Below, piece after piece: positions 36,101 to 45,943 of a stretch of 64,000 bases of DNA (position 1 is the stretch's first letter; each line of letters begins with the position of its first letter). The notes under the pieces are model-generated. The model saw only the letters and a list, made by a program, of their open reading frames with translations. It made no database searches and was not told where the DNA came from. The translations under genes were made by a program, and so were the position numbers. The DNA comes from Streptomyces flaveolus. Lineage in GTDB: Bacteria > Actinomycetota > Actinomycetes > Streptomycetales > Streptomycetaceae. The stretch covers positions 62,001 to 126,000 of the forward strand of contig NZ_JNWV01000035.1 of assembly GCF_000716535.1 (NCBI RefSeq), given 5' to 3'.

Positions 36101-36149
36101 CCCTTCGTGACATCGGTCACGGGTCAAGGCATGCCCCGACCCGTGAAAT

Positions 36150-36168
36150 TTAGGTTAGCCTTACCTAA
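36150..36168. promoter_or_regulatory. Iron box upstream of desABCD
   Basis: TTAGGTTAGCCTTACCTAA matches the iron box consensus at 17 of 19 positions, 39 bases before the desA ATG. Biosynthesis is thus iron-repressed, separately from desEF. Confidence 0.92.
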
Positions 36169-36207
36169 GTTGATCTCGCACGGACCGTCCCCTCGGAGGA
36201 CCCCCAC

Positions 36208-37665
36208 ATGCGCTCGCACCTGCTCAATGGCCTCACCGCGGAGCACTACCGCCGCTCCGTGACCGAAGGAGTCGAGCGGGTGGCGGCCAAACTCGCCACC
36301 ACCGACCGTCCGTTCACCGGCGTCACCGTGGACGCCCTCTCCCCCGCCATCGACGCGATCGACCTCGACCGTCCGCTGGGCGACACCACCGCCGCCCTCG
36401 ACGAACTGGAGGACGTCTACCTCCGGGACGCGATCTACTTCCACCACCCCCGCTACCTCGCCCACCTCAACTGCCCGGTCGTCATCCCGGCGGTGCTGGG
36501 CGAGGCCGTGCTCTCCGCGGTCAACTCCTCGCTGGACACCTGGGACCAGTCGGCGGGCGGCACCCTCATCGAGCGCAAGCTCGTCGACTGGACGGCCGCG
36601 CGCATCGGCCTCGGCCCGGCCGCCGACGGCGTCTTCACCTCCGGCGGCACCCAGTCCAACCTCCAGGCGCTGCTGCTGGCCCGGGAGGAGGCCAAGCCAG
36701 GGCGGGAAGAGGGGGACTCGCTCGGGCGCCTGCGCGTCTTCGCCTCCGAGGCCGGCCACTTCAGCGTCAGGAAGTCCGCGCGACTGCTCGGGCTCGGGCC
36801 GGACGCCGTCGTCGCCGTCCCCGTCGACCACGACAAGCGCATGCAGACGGTCGCCCTCGCCCGTGAGCTGGAGCGCTGCCGGCAGGACGGCCTGACCCCC
36901 ATGGCCGTCGTCGCCACCGCCGGCACCACCGACTTCGGCTCCATCGACCCGCTTCCGGAGATCGCCGAGCTGTGCGCCCAGTACGGCGTCTGGATGCACG
37001 TCGACGCGGCCTACGGCTGCGGACTGCTCGCCTCCCTGAAGTACCGGGACCGCATCGACGGCATCGAACGCGCCGACTCGGTCACCGTCGACTACCACAA
37101 GTCCTTCTTCCAGCCGGTCAGTTCGTCCGCCGTGCTGGTCCGGGACGCGGCCACCCTGCGGCACGCCACCTACCACGCGGAGTACCTCAACCCGCGCCGG
37201 ATGGTGCGGGAACGCATTCCCAACCAGGTGGACAAGTCCCTCCAGACCACCCGCCGCTTCGACGCCCTGAAGCTGTGGCTCACCCTGCGCACGATGGGCG
37301 CCGACGGCATCGGGCAGCTCTTCGACGAGGTGTGCGACCTGGCTCAGGAGGGCTGGAAGCTGCTCGCGGCCGACCCCCGCTACGACGTCGTCGTCGAGCC
37401 CGCCCTCTCCACCCTCGTCTTCCGCTACGTCCCGGCGGCCGTCACCGACCCGGCCGAGATCGACCGCGCCAACCTCCACGCCCGCAAGGCCCTGTTCGCC
37501 TCCGGCGACGCCGTGGTCGCGGGCACCAAGGTGGGCGGCCGCCACTACCTGAAGTTCACCCTGCTCAACCCCGAGACCCGGGCGGCCGACATCGCCGCCG
37601 TCCTCGATCTGATCGCCGGCCACGCCGAGCAGTACCTGGGAGAGTCCCTTGACCGCGCGTCCTGA
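36208..37665 (+). CDS. desA: Lysine decarboxylase DesA (PLP group II)
   Basis: This 485-residue enzyme has [30 protein letters not shown] and the PLP-lysine motif [10 protein letters not shown] (Lys298, with the group II HK pair). It turns lysine into cadaverine, the first step of desferrioxamine synthesis in the cytosol. Start ATG follows GGAGG. The gene overlaps desB by 17 bases. Spacing and overlap show that desA-D are one transcript. Confidence 0.95.
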   Translation: MRSHLLNGLTAEHYRRSVTEGVERVAAKLATTDRPFTGVTVDALSPAIDAIDLDRPLGDTTAALDELEDVYLRDAIYFHHPRYLAHLNCPVVIPAVLGEAVLSAVNSSLDTWDQSAGGTLIERKLVDWTAARIGLGPAADGVFTSGGTQSNLQALLLAREEAKPGREEGDSLGRLRVFASEAGHFSVRKSARLLGLGPDAVVAVPVDHDKRMQTVALARELERCRQDGLTPMAVVATAGTTDFGSIDPLPEIAELCAQYGVWMHVDAAYGCGLLASLKYRDRIDGIERADSVTVDYHKSFFQPVSSSAVLVRDAATLRHATYHAEYLNPRRMVRERIPNQVDKSLQTTRRFDALKLWLTLRTMGADGIGQLFDEVCDLAQEGWKLLAADPRYDVVVEPALSTLVFRYVPAAVTDPAEIDRANLHARKALFASGDAVVAGTKVGGRHYLKFTLLNPETRAADIAAVLDLIAGHAEQYLGESLDRAS

Positions 37666-38935
37666 AGCCCACAGCGAGACCCACGACTTCGTGGGGATCG
37701 GGCTCGGCCCCTTCAACCTCGGTCTCGCCTGCCTCACCGAGCCGATCGCCGAACTGGACGGCGTCTTCCTGGAGTCCAAGCCCGACTTCGAGTGGCACGC
37801 CGGCATGTTCCTGGACGGCGCCCACCTCCAGACCCCGTTCATGTCGGACCTGGTCACCCTGGCCGACCCGACCTCGCCGTACTCCTTCCTGAACTACCTG
37901 AAGGAGAAGGGCAGGCTGTACTCGTTCTACATCCGTGAGAACTTCTATCCGCTGCGGGTCGAGTACGACGACTACTGCCGCTGGGCCGCGAACAAACTGA
38001 GCAGCGTCCGCTTCGGCACCACGGTCACCGAGGTGACGTACGAGGACGGGCGGTACGTCGTCCGCACCGACGCCGGGGACGCCTACCGGGCCCGGCACCT
38101 GGTCCTCGGCACCGGCACGGTCCCCTTCGTGCCCGAAGCGTGCCAGGGCCTGGGCGGCGACTTCCTGCACACCTCCCGGTACATGCACCGCAAGGCGGAG
38201 CTGCTGGAGAAGAGGTCCATCACGATCGTCGGCAGCGGCCAGAGCGCGGCCGAGATCTACCACGAGCTGCTCGCCGGGGTCGACGTCCACGGCTACCAGC
38301 TCAACTGGGTCACCCGCTCCCCGCGGTTCTTCCCGCTGGAGTACACCAAGCTGACCCTGGAGATGACCTCCCCGGACTACGTCGACTACTTCCGGGCGCT
38401 GCCCGAAGAGACCCGCTACCGGCTGGAGAAGCAGCAGAAGGGCCTGTTCAAGGGCATCAACTCGGACCTCATCGACGCGATCTTCGACCTGCTGTACCAG
38501 AAGAACGTCGAGAGCGGCGACCGTCCGGTCCCCACCCGGCTGCTCACCAACTCCACGCTGCGGACGGCGACGTACCAGGACGGGACGTACACCCTCGGCT
38601 TCCACCAGGACGAGCAGGGCAAGGACTTCGAGATCCGCACCGAGGGCCTGGTCCTGGCCACCGGCTACCACTACACCCCGCCGGCCTTCCTCGCCCCGGT
38701 CCTAGGCCGGCTCCGCTTCGACGGCCACGGCCGCTTCGACGTCGCCCGCAACTACTCCATCGACGTCACCGGCCGCGGGGTCTTCCTGCAGAACGCCGGC
38801 GTCCACACCCACAGCATCACCAGTCCCGACCTGGGCATGGGCGCGTACCGGAACGCGTACATCGTCCGTGAGCTGCTCGGCACGGAGTACTACCCGGTGG
38901 AGAAGACCATCGCCTTCCAGGAGTTCGCGGTATGA
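37649..38935 (+). CDS. desB: Cadaverine N-hydroxylase DesB
   Basis: This 428-residue flavoenzyme has the FAD motif [12 protein letters not shown], the NADPH motif [16 protein letters not shown] and the C-terminal family motif LATGYHY; it is of the IucD/lysine-ornithine N-monooxygenase family. It makes N-hydroxycadaverine with NADPH and O2. The start is a rare TTG at 37649, five bases after GGGAGAG, inside the end of desA; no ATG or GTG suits better. It overlaps desC by four bases. Confidence 0.95.
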   Translation: MTARPEAHSETHDFVGIGLGPFNLGLACLTEPIAELDGVFLESKPDFEWHAGMFLDGAHLQTPFMSDLVTLADPTSPYSFLNYLKEKGRLYSFYIRENFYPLRVEYDDYCRWAANKLSSVRFGTTVTEVTYEDGRYVVRTDAGDAYRARHLVLGTGTVPFVPEACQGLGGDFLHTSRYMHRKAELLEKRSITIVGSGQSAAEIYHELLAGVDVHGYQLNWVTRSPRFFPLEYTKLTLEMTSPDYVDYFRALPEETRYRLEKQQKGLFKGINSDLIDAIFDLLYQKNVESGDRPVPTRLLTNSTLRTATYQDGTYTLGFHQDEQGKDFEIRTEGLVLATGYHYTPPAFLAPVLGRLRFDGHGRFDVARNYSIDVTGRGVFLQNAGVHTHSITSPDLGMGAYRNAYIVRELLGTEYYPVEKTIAFQEFAV

Positions 38936-39471
38936 CCGGCACAACCACGACCTTCACGTTCCGTCCCGTCGACCCGCTGACCGACGCCGAGCTGCTGCAC
39001 TCCTGGGTCACCCATCCCAAGGCGGCGTTCTGGATGATGCGGGACGCACGGCTGGAGGACGTCGAGCGCGCCTACAGGGAGATCGCGGCGGACGAGCACC
39101 ACCACGCGCTGCTCGGGCTGCGGGACGGCACGCCCGTCTTCCTGATGGAGAAGTACGACCCCGCGCACCGGGAGCTGGCCGGGCTGTACGAGCCGCGGCC
39201 GGGCGATGTCGGCATGCACTTCCTGACCCCGGCCACCGACACCCCTGTGCACGGGTTCACCAGGGCCGTCATCACCGCGGTCATGGCCCATCTCTTCGAG
39301 GACCCGGCGGTGCGGCGGGTCGTCGTCGAGCCGGACGTCCGCAACGAGGCGGTGCACGCCCTGAACGCGGCCGTCGGGTTCGTGCCCGAGCGGGAGATCG
39401 ACAAGCCGGAGAAGCGGGCGCTGCTGAGCTTCTGCACCCGCGAGCAGTTCGAGGAGGCGGTGACCGCATGA
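38932..39471 (+). CDS. desC: N-hydroxycadaverine acyltransferase DesC
   Basis: This 179-residue GNAT-fold protein of the AlcB/IucB type has [27 protein letters not shown], and [51 protein letters not shown] with the acetyl-CoA site. It puts succinyl or acetyl from CoA on N-hydroxycadaverine, giving the hydroxamates that DesD joins. Its ATG lies in the desB stop and its stop overlaps the desD ATG. Confidence 0.95.
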   Translation: MTGTTTTFTFRPVDPLTDAELLHSWVTHPKAAFWMMRDARLEDVERAYREIAADEHHHALLGLRDGTPVFLMEKYDPAHRELAGLYEPRPGDVGMHFLTPATDTPVHGFTRAVITAVMAHLFEDPAVRRVVVEPDVRNEAVHALNAAVGFVPEREIDKPEKRALLSFCTREQFEEAVTA

Positions 39472-41237
39472 CCCTCGCCGACGCCGTGGCCCATCTGTCC
39501 CCCGAACGCTGGGCGACCGCCAACCGGCTGCTGCTGCGCAAGGCGCTCGCCGAGTTCGCACACGAGCGGCTGATCACGCCCGAGGAGGACGGCGGCCGGT
39601 ACGTCGTCCGCAGCGACGACGGGCACACCACCTACCGGTTCAGCGCCGTGCGGCGGGCCCTCGACCACTGGGAGATCGACCCCGGTTCCCTCACCCGGCA
39701 CCGCGACGGCACCGAACTCCCGCTGGCCGCACTGGACTTCTTCATCGAGCTGAAGGAGTCGCTGGGGCTGAGCGACGAGATCCTGCCGGTCTACCTGGAG
39801 GAGATCTCCTCCACCCTCTCGGGCACCTGCTACAAGCTCACCAAACCCCGCGTGACCTCCGCGGAACTGGCGCGGAGCGGCTTCCAGGCGATCGAGACGG
39901 GGATGACCGAGGGCCACCCGTGCTTCGTCGCGAACAACGGGCGGCTCGGCTTCGGCGTCCACGAGTACCTGTCGTACGCGCCGGAGACGGCGAGCCCCGT
40001 GCGGCTGGTGTGGCTGGCCGCGCACCGCTCGCGGGCCGCGTTCACGGCCGGCGCCGGGATCGAGTACGAATCCTTCCTGCGGGAGGAGCTGGGCGAGAAG
40101 ACGGTGGAGCGGTTCCGCGCCGTCCTCACCGACCGGGGCCTGGACCCCGCCGACTACCTGTTCATCCCGGTCCACCCCTGGCAGTGGTGGAACAAGCTCA
40201 GCGTCACGTTCGCCGCCGAGGTGGCCCGCCGGCACCTGGTCTGCCTGGGCGAGGGCGACGACGAGTATCTGGCCCAGCAGTCGATCCGCACCTTCTTCAA
40301 CTCCAGCGACCCGCACAAGCACTATGTGAAGACCGCCCTGTCGGTCCTCAACATGGGCTTCATGCGCGGCCTGTCCGCCGCCTACATGGAGGCGACCCCG
40401 GCCATCAACGACTGGCTGGCCGCGCTGATCGACAGCGACCCGGTGCTGAAGGCGACGGGTCTGTCCATCATCCGGGAGCGGGCCGCCGTCGGCTACCGGC
40501 ACCTGGAGTACGAGCGGGCCACCGACCGTCACTCGCCGTACCGCAAGATGCTGGCCGCGCTGTGGCGGGAGAGCCCGGTGCCCTCGCTGCGGGACGGCGA
40601 GACCCTCGCCACCATGGCCTCGCTGCTGCACGTGGACCACGAGGGCGCCTCCTTCGCGGGCGCGCTGATCGAGCGGTCGGGCCTGGCCCCGGTGGAGTGG
40701 CTGCGGCAGTACCTGCGGGCCTACTACACCCCGCTGCTGCACAGCTTCTACGCCTACGACCTGGTGTTCATGCCGCACGGCGAGAACACGATCCTGGTGC
40801 TGCGGGACGGGGCCGTGCAGCGGGCGGTCTACAAGGACATCGCCGAGGAGATAGCCGTCATGGACCCGGACGCGGCCCTGCCGCCGGAGGTCCGGCGCAT
40901 CCGCGTGGAGGTCCCCGAGGACAAGAAGCTGCTGTCCGTCTTCACGGACGTCTTCGACTGCTTCTTCCGCTTCCTCGCCGCCCACCTCGCCGCCGAGGGC
41001 GTCCTGGAGGAGGACGACTTCTGGCGCACGGTCGCCGAGGTCACCCGCGAGTACCAGGAGGCGAACCCGGAGCTGGCCGGCAAATTCCGCCAGTACGACA
41101 TGTTCGCCCCCGAGTTCGCGCTGTCCTGCCTGAACCGTCTCCAGCTGCGCGACAACAAGCAGATGGTGGACCTCGCCGACCCGTCCGGCGCGCTCCAGCT
41201 GGTCGGCACCCTGAGGAACCCGATCGCCGGTTTCTGA
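39468..41237 (+). CDS. desD: NIS siderophore synthetase DesD
   Basis: This 589-residue IucA/IucC-type enzyme has the ordered ATP-site blocks EEISSTLSGTCYKL, EGHPCFVANNGRLGF, IPVHPWQWW, QQSIRTFFNSSDPHKHYVKTALSVLNMGFMRG and a C-terminal FhuF-like half with YAYDLVFMPHGENTILVL. It oligomerises and cyclises hydroxamate units into desferrioxamines E and B with ATP. The ATG overlaps the desC stop (ATGA), after GAGGAGG. It ends the operon, 15 bases from a shared terminator. Confidence 0.95.
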   Translation: MTLADAVAHLSPERWATANRLLLRKALAEFAHERLITPEEDGGRYVVRSDDGHTTYRFSAVRRALDHWEIDPGSLTRHRDGTELPLAALDFFIELKESLGLSDEILPVYLEEISSTLSGTCYKLTKPRVTSAELARSGFQAIETGMTEGHPCFVANNGRLGFGVHEYLSYAPETASPVRLVWLAAHRSRAAFTAGAGIEYESFLREELGEKTVERFRAVLTDRGLDPADYLFIPVHPWQWWNKLSVTFAAEVARRHLVCLGEGDDEYLAQQSIRTFFNSSDPHKHYVKTALSVLNMGFMRGLSAAYMEATPAINDWLAALIDSDPVLKATGLSIIRERAAVGYRHLEYERATDRHSPYRKMLAALWRESPVPSLRDGETLATMASLLHVDHEGASFAGALIERSGLAPVEWLRQYLRAYYTPLLHSFYAYDLVFMPHGENTILVLRDGAVQRAVYKDIAEEIAVMDPDAALPPEVRRIRVEVPEDKKLLSVFTDVFDCFFRFLAAHLAAEGVLEEDDFWRTVAEVTREYQEANPELAGKFRQYDMFAPEFALSCLNRLQLRDNKQMVDLADPSGALQLVGTLRNPIAGF

Positions 41238-41252
41238 CGACCGCACAGACCT

Positions 41253-41291
41253 GACGGGCACCCCGGAGTACGGTCCTCCGGGGTGCCCGTC
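41253..41291. terminator. Bidirectional terminator, des operon / GH20
   Basis: GACGGGCACCCCGGAG and its exact inverse form a 16-pair stem with a seven-base loop between convergent genes. Confidence 0.88.
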
Positions 41292-41301
41292 GGCCTTCGG
41301 G

Positions 41302-42906
41302 TCAGCGTGCCGGCCAGGGCACCTGCGGTGAGCGGTAGTAGTGGATGCCGAGGGCGTCCCAGCGGGGGCCCTGTGCCGCCAGCCGGACCCGGTAGGCGTT
41401 CCAGTCGTGGGTGGCCGCCGGTGACCAGCCCAGCTCGGCCGCGCCGGCGAGCCGGGGGAACGCCATGTACTCGATCTCGGCGGTGTTCGTCACGTTCTCC
41501 GTCCACAGGGGTGCCTCGACGCCCCGGACCGCCGAGGCCGGCACCCCGGCGAGATAGGCGCCCGGATCCCAGTCGTACGACCGCTTCACCTCCACCAGGC
41601 CCGCCCAGTCCTGACCGGGGCCGGTGTCCCGCGTGTACTTCATGTCGAGGTAGGTCCGGTCGGCCGGGGACAGGATCAGGCCCGTGCCGTTCCGGGCGGC
41701 CTGGGCGACCTGTGCCTTCTCCGCCGCGCTGGTGTCGTCCAGGCCCCAGTACTGGGCGAGGGCGCCCTTCGCCGGGTGCGCGCCGGTGAGCTGGTGCCAG
41801 CCGATGACCGTCTTGCCGTAGCGGGCGACGACCGGCTGCGCCCGGTCCATGAACGTCACGTAGTCCGCGTGGCTGGTGGAGTGCGCCTCGTCGCCGCCGA
41901 TGTGCAGATAGCGGCCGGGGGTGAGGGCGGCCAGCTCCCGGACGACGTCGTCCACGAAGTCGTAGGTGACCTCCTTGGGCACGCACAGCGAGCTGAAGCC
42001 GACCTCGGTGCCGGTGTACAGCGGTGGTGCCACGCCGTCGCAGTTGAGCCGGGCGTAGGAGGCGAGGGCCGCGTTGGTGTGGCCGGGCATGTCGATCTCG
42101 GGCACGACCTCCAGGTAGCGGGAGGCCGCGTACCGCACGATCTCCCGGTAGTCGGCCTTGGTGTAGTGGCCGCCCGGGCCGCCGCCGACCTGGGTGGAGC
42201 CGCCGTAGGAGGCCAGGCGCGGCCAGGAGTCGATCGCGATGCGCCAGCCCTGGTCGTCGCTGAGGTGCAGATGCAGCTCGTTGACCTTGTAGAGCGCCAA
42301 CTGGTCGATGTACCGCTTCACCTGGGCGACCGTGAAGAAGTGCCGGGAGACGTCGAGCATGGCGCCCCGGTAGGCGTAGCGGGGGCGGTCCTGCACGGTG
42401 CCGCCGGCGATCAGCCAGGGGCCGGGCTGGACGGTCTTCCTCTCGACGGCCGCCGGGAGGAGCTGGCGCAGGGTCTGCACGCCGTGGAAGAGCCCGGCGG
42501 GGGTGCGCGCGGTGAGGGTGACACCGCCCGCGCCGCTGTGCAGCCGGTAGCCCTCGGCGCCGAAGTCGCCCTGTCCCAGCCTGAGTCGGATGCCGCCGGT
42601 GCCGTGGTCGGTGACCGGCAGCGGATAGCCTGTGGCCGGGCGCAGCAGGCCGGCCAGGTAGTCGCCGATGCGGCGGACCTCGGCGGATCCGTCGACGCGG
42701 ACCCGGGTGTCCCGGGTGATGCGGTACGGCGTTCCGCCCGGGGTGACCGAGGCCGGGGCCGGGACCACGCGGTTCAGGGGGGTCGGGGTGGCGGCCTGCG
42801 CCGTGCGGTCCGCGCCGAGGGTGCCGACGCCGGCCGCCGCGAGCAGCAGCAGCAGGGAACCGAGGACGTGGGACAGGCGGGGAGTCGTGCCGTGGTTCCG
42901 TCTCAC
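41302..42906 (-). CDS. Secreted GH20 beta-N-acetylhexosaminidase
   Basis: This 534-residue protein has a signal peptide (LSHVLGSLLLLLAAAGVGTLGADRTAQA), a small GH20b domain, then the GH20 barrel: RYAYRGAMLDVSRHF, VNELHLHLSDDQGWR, PEIDMPGHTNAAL, and the catalytic Asp-Glu in LHIGGDEAHST; aromatic sugar-site residues follow in IGWHQL and APLWTENV. It trims chitobiose and chitin oligomers to GlcNAc outside the cell. GTG at 42904-42906 follows AAGGGAG by five bases. A DasR-like site lies 34 bases upstream, which fits control by the GlcNAc regulator DasR. Confidence 0.93.
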   Translation of the reverse strand: MRRNHGTTPRLSHVLGSLLLLLAAAGVGTLGADRTAQAATPTPLNRVVPAPASVTPGGTPYRITRDTRVRVDGSAEVRRIGDYLAGLLRPATGYPLPVTDHGTGGIRLRLGQGDFGAEGYRLHSGAGGVTLTARTPAGLFHGVQTLRQLLPAAVERKTVQPGPWLIAGGTVQDRPRYAYRGAMLDVSRHFFTVAQVKRYIDQLALYKVNELHLHLSDDQGWRIAIDSWPRLASYGGSTQVGGGPGGHYTKADYREIVRYAASRYLEVVPEIDMPGHTNAALASYARLNCDGVAPPLYTGTEVGFSSLCVPKEVTYDFVDDVVRELAALTPGRYLHIGGDEAHSTSHADYVTFMDRAQPVVARYGKTVIGWHQLTGAHPAKGALAQYWGLDDTSAAEKAQVAQAARNGTGLILSPADRTYLDMKYTRDTGPGQDWAGLVEVKRSYDWDPGAYLAGVPASAVRGVEAPLWTENVTNTAEIEYMAFPRLAGAAELGWSPAATHDWNAYRVRLAAQGPRWDALGIHYYRSPQVPWPAR

Positions 42907-42939
42907 AAGCGCTCCCTTCGGAAGGGGGTGACCGTCAGA

Positions 42940-42955
42940 GATGGTCGAGACCACT
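42940..42955. promoter_or_regulatory. DasR responsive element (dre) candidate
   Basis: GATGGTCGAGACCACT matches the dre consensus ACTGGTCTAGACCACT at 13 of 16 positions. It lies between the divergent GH20 and DUF4429 genes, 34 bases before the GH20 start. Confidence 0.75.
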
Positions 42956-42985
42956 GTCCCGCAGATCGGGTGGAACAATCCCCGC

Positions 42986-43858
42986 ATGGCGGAAATCATC
43001 CAGAAGGACGGTACTTGGGCCTTCGACGGGGACGCCCTGCGCCTCACCCCGGGCCGGGACAAGAACGTGGGCCTGCTCCGCCGCGAGCTGGGCGAACTCA
43101 TCGTACCGCTCGGCGCTTTGGCGGGTGTCTCCTTCGAACAGGGCCGCAAGTCGGGGCGGCTCAGGCTGCGGCTGCGCGACGGCGCCGACCCGCTGCTGCA
43201 CGCCACCGGGGGCCGGCTCGCCGAGCCGCACGACCCCTACCAGCTCATGGTGGAGCCCGACCGGTACGGCGTCGCCGAGTACGTCGCCGACGAGGTGCGC
43301 AACGCCCTGCTGCTGGACGGGGTGTCGCCGGACCCGGTCGACGGGTATCTGCTGCCGGGCCCGTCCCTGCCGGTGTCCGCCTCGGCCGGGGACGGCACGG
43401 CGGGCTTCGACGGGGAGCGGGTGCGGCTGGAGTGGAACTGGAAGGCCGAGGAGGCCAAGGCCTCCGCCGGGCCGCGCACGATCCCCCTCGCGGACATCAC
43501 CGGCGTCGAGTGGCAGCCGGCGGCCGGCCTGGAGAACGGGCACCTGCGGTTCCTCGTGCGTGGCGCCCCGGTCACCGCACCGCCCAAGTACGACCCGAAC
43601 GCGGTCGAGCTGTGGGGCTTCAAGAAGGATCCGCTGATGGCACTGGTCGCGGCGGCCGTGCAGGCGCGTCTGCCGCATCCTTCGGCGGCGGAGCCGGACG
43701 TACGGCAGGACGCGCCCCGGCCGGGCACGGAGCCCGCCGGGGACGACCACGACGTGCTGCTGCGCCGGCTGCGCGAGCTGGGTGAGCTGCACCGTGACGG
43801 GGTGCTGACGGACGAGGAGTTCGCCCTGGCCAAGGGGGCGGTCCTCAAGCGCCTGTGA
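42986..43858 (+). CDS. DUF4429/SHOCT-domain protein
   Basis: This 290-residue cytoplasmic protein has two related DUF4429 units: WAFDGDALRLTPGRDKNVGLLRRELGELIVPLGALAGVSFEQ and AGFDGERVRLEWNWKAE...TIPLADITGVEWQPA, each a PH-like beta domain. A C-terminal SHOCT motif (DVLLRRLRELGELHRDGVLTDEEFALAKGAVLKRL) is the short helical oligomerisation tag. The role is unknown; the PH-like plus SHOCT pattern suggests a scaffold. AACAAT lies six bases before the ATG and there is no ribosome site, so the mRNA may be leaderless. Confidence 0.8.
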   Translation: MAEIIQKDGTWAFDGDALRLTPGRDKNVGLLRRELGELIVPLGALAGVSFEQGRKSGRLRLRLRDGADPLLHATGGRLAEPHDPYQLMVEPDRYGVAEYVADEVRNALLLDGVSPDPVDGYLLPGPSLPVSASAGDGTAGFDGERVRLEWNWKAEEAKASAGPRTIPLADITGVEWQPAAGLENGHLRFLVRGAPVTAPPKYDPNAVELWGFKKDPLMALVAAAVQARLPHPSAAEPDVRQDAPRPGTEPAGDDHDVLLRRLRELGELHRDGVLTDEEFALAKGAVLKRL

Positions 43859-43892
43859 GAAGGCGCTCGAGGACCGCGTGCTCGGCCGAGGC

Positions 43893-45473
43893 CTACTGGG
43901 CCTTGCGGGACACCGTGAAGTGGTCGATGCGGTCGCCGGTCTCGGCGATGCCCGACACCGTCAGAGTGGTCTGCCGGCCCTTCGGCGCGGGCGCGACGTC
44001 CACGCGCAGGAAGGAGTAGTTGAGGTAACGCACCCGGGACCAGGCGACGGTCTCGTCGACCTTGCCGTCCTTGGTGTTGACGAACGAGGCCACGGAGTCG
44101 GTCTCGTGCTCGTGCCCCTCGTAGGAGTCCGGGGCGGAGAACGCGTACAGGCTGCGGCCGGCCGCGCCCGCGGTGACGTAGACCACACCGTCGGTCTCGG
44201 GGTAGGCCGTGCCGCCGATCGGCAGCTTCCTGGTGACCTTGCCCGCCTTGATGACGTCGGTGCGCTCGTACTGGTGGTTGTGGCCGTTGATGACCAGGTC
44301 CACCGTGTACTTCTCGAACAGCGGCACCCACTCCTGGCGCACGCCGCCCTCCGAGGCGTGCGCGGTGGAGGTGCAGTAGGCGCAGTGGTGGAAGAAGACG
44401 ACGATGAAGTCGACGTCCTTCGACGCGCGGAACTTCTTCAGCTGGCCTTCCAGCCATTTGGTCTGGGTTCCGCCGGATATGCCGAGGTTCGCCGGGATCT
44501 CGAAGGAGACGTCGTTGGCGTCGAGCGAGATGACCGCCGTGTTGCCGTAGACGAAGGAGTAGACGCCCGGCAGGTTCTTCTTGTCGGGGCCGTTGTCCGG
44601 GAGGGTCCAGCGGGCTTCCTCGCCGCCGTAGCCGTTGGGCGAGTACCAGGCCTCCATGTCGTGGTTGCCGTACGCGGGCATCCACGGGACCTGCTTGGCG
44701 ACCGACTCGGTCTGGTACAGGAACTGGTCCCAGGTGCGCGAGTCGAAGCCGGTGTCGCTGGTCTTGCCCGCGCCGGCCGGGTCGCCGTAGGCGATGTCGC
44801 CGGCGTGCAGGTGGAAGGCCGGGTTCTGGCCGAGGATCAGGGCGTTGTTGGCCAGGCCGTGGTAGCCGACGCCCTCGTCGCCGAAGGCGGTGAAGGTGAA
44901 CGGAGCCTTGTGGGCGGGGGCGGTGGTGAACGTGCCCACCGTGCCCAGCAGGTGCGGCTCGGCCGGGTCGAAGCCCTCGTGGCCGACGCCGTAGTAGTAG
45001 GTCTTGCCGGGGCGCAGGTGGGTCAGCTTGGCGTGCAGGTAGTACTGGGTGTGGTCGCCGCTCGCGCCGACACCGGCCGGGGTGTAGAGGGTGCGGACCT
45101 CGGCCTCGATCTTGCGCGAGAGGTCCCAGGGGTGGGCGCCGATGCGGATGAACGGCTTCTTGACGGCGACCGGGACCTGCCAGGAGACGGTGATCTCGGT
45201 GCGCGGGTCGTTGCCGTAGGCGAGGTGGCGGCCGAAGGGGGCGACGAGGGCCCCGTCGACGTGCTCGGTGGCGGGGGCGGTCCCCTGGGTCGGCACGGCC
45301 GCCTGGGCGGTGGCGCCCGGCACGAACGCGCCACCCGCGACGGCGCCCAGCGTGACCGCGCCGCCCCTGATCATGGTGCGCCGCGAGAATCTGGCGCGCA
45401 GGTACTCATGCTGCTCGGCCATGCTCATGCGCGCGGCCAGCTTCTCGGGTACTCCCATACGAGGAATGTCCAT
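43893..45473 (-). CDS. TAT-exported purple-acid-type metallophosphatase
   Basis: This 526-residue protein has a twin-arginine signal (FSRRTMIRGGAVTLGAVAGGAF). Next come an Fn3-like purple acid phosphatase N-domain (TEITVSWQVPVAVKKPFIRIG...HLRPGKTYYYGVG) and a calcineurin-like phosphoesterase domain whose metal ligands appear in FTAFGDEG, HAGDIAYG, AYGNHDME, FFHHCAYC and VINGHNHQYERT. It releases phosphate from organic esters outside the cell. Start is ATG at 45471-45473; a later in-frame ATG (MGVPEK) is possible. Possible PHO-box units upstream are too poor to call. Confidence 0.88.
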   Translation of the reverse strand: MDIPRMGVPEKLAARMSMAEQHEYLRARFSRRTMIRGGAVTLGAVAGGAFVPGATAQAAVPTQGTAPATEHVDGALVAPFGRHLAYGNDPRTEITVSWQVPVAVKKPFIRIGAHPWDLSRKIEAEVRTLYTPAGVGASGDHTQYYLHAKLTHLRPGKTYYYGVGHEGFDPAEPHLLGTVGTFTTAPAHKAPFTFTAFGDEGVGYHGLANNALILGQNPAFHLHAGDIAYGDPAGAGKTSDTGFDSRTWDQFLYQTESVAKQVPWMPAYGNHDMEAWYSPNGYGGEEARWTLPDNGPDKKNLPGVYSFVYGNTAVISLDANDVSFEIPANLGISGGTQTKWLEGQLKKFRASKDVDFIVVFFHHCAYCTSTAHASEGGVRQEWVPLFEKYTVDLVINGHNHQYERTDVIKAGKVTRKLPIGGTAYPETDGVVYVTAGAAGRSLYAFSAPDSYEGHEHETDSVASFVNTKDGKVDETVAWSRVRYLNYSFLRVDVAPAPKGRQTTLTVSGIAETGDRIDHFTVSRKAQ

Positions 45474-45623
45474 GGCGTCTGAAACTCGTCTGTTCGGGCA
45501 ACGAGTCGCAGGACGCGGGATGGACAGCTCACGAACAGAGCCCCATAAGAGTTTCAACAGCCGCTTGCCCGGAATCGGGCACGATTCTTGCGAAACAGGC
45601 GCCGGTACTCCAGGATCTACCGG

Positions 45624-45881
45624 GTGCACGACGAACTTGTTGATCACCTGACGCGGTCCACGCCCCTCAGCCGGGGCGAGGCGCTGCGTGTGGTCCAGGA
45701 CGTGCTCGCCTACTTCGACGAGACGATCCAGGAGTTCGTCCGCCGCCGCCACCGTGAACTCCAGGCCCAGGGCCTGGTGAACACGGAGATCTTCGAACGG
45801 ATCGGGGCGGACCTGAAGTACCGGGCGGTGGCGCCGCCGGAGCTGACGCTCAGGCAGCTGCGCCGCATGGTCTACGGCTGA
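45624..45881 (+). CDS. Small conserved protein of unknown function
   Basis: This 85-residue, mainly helical protein reads VHDELVDHLTRSTPLSRGEALRVVQDVLAYFDETIQEFVRRRHRELQAQGL then FERIGADLKYRAVAPPELTLRQLRRMVYG. It has no signal or membrane helix. The GTG at 45624 lies eight bases after AGGA; the frame is open a little further upstream. I recall similar short proteins beside glmS in Streptomyces but no function. It is 62 bases before glmS and may be cotranscribed. Confidence 0.72.
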   Translation: MHDELVDHLTRSTPLSRGEALRVVQDVLAYFDETIQEFVRRRHRELQAQGLVNTEIFERIGADLKYRAVAPPELTLRQLRRMVYG

Positions 45882-45943
45882 AACCAGCCGGAACCCGGCC
45901 GGCGACAGCCCGGCCCAGCGACAGCCAAGGGATACCTCTATAT

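Noticed and set aside
45515..45536. Possible PHO box upstream of the metallophosphatase
   Set aside because: Two GTTCGTG/GTCCATC units match GTTCACC at only four or five of seven places each; too poor to claim PhoP control.
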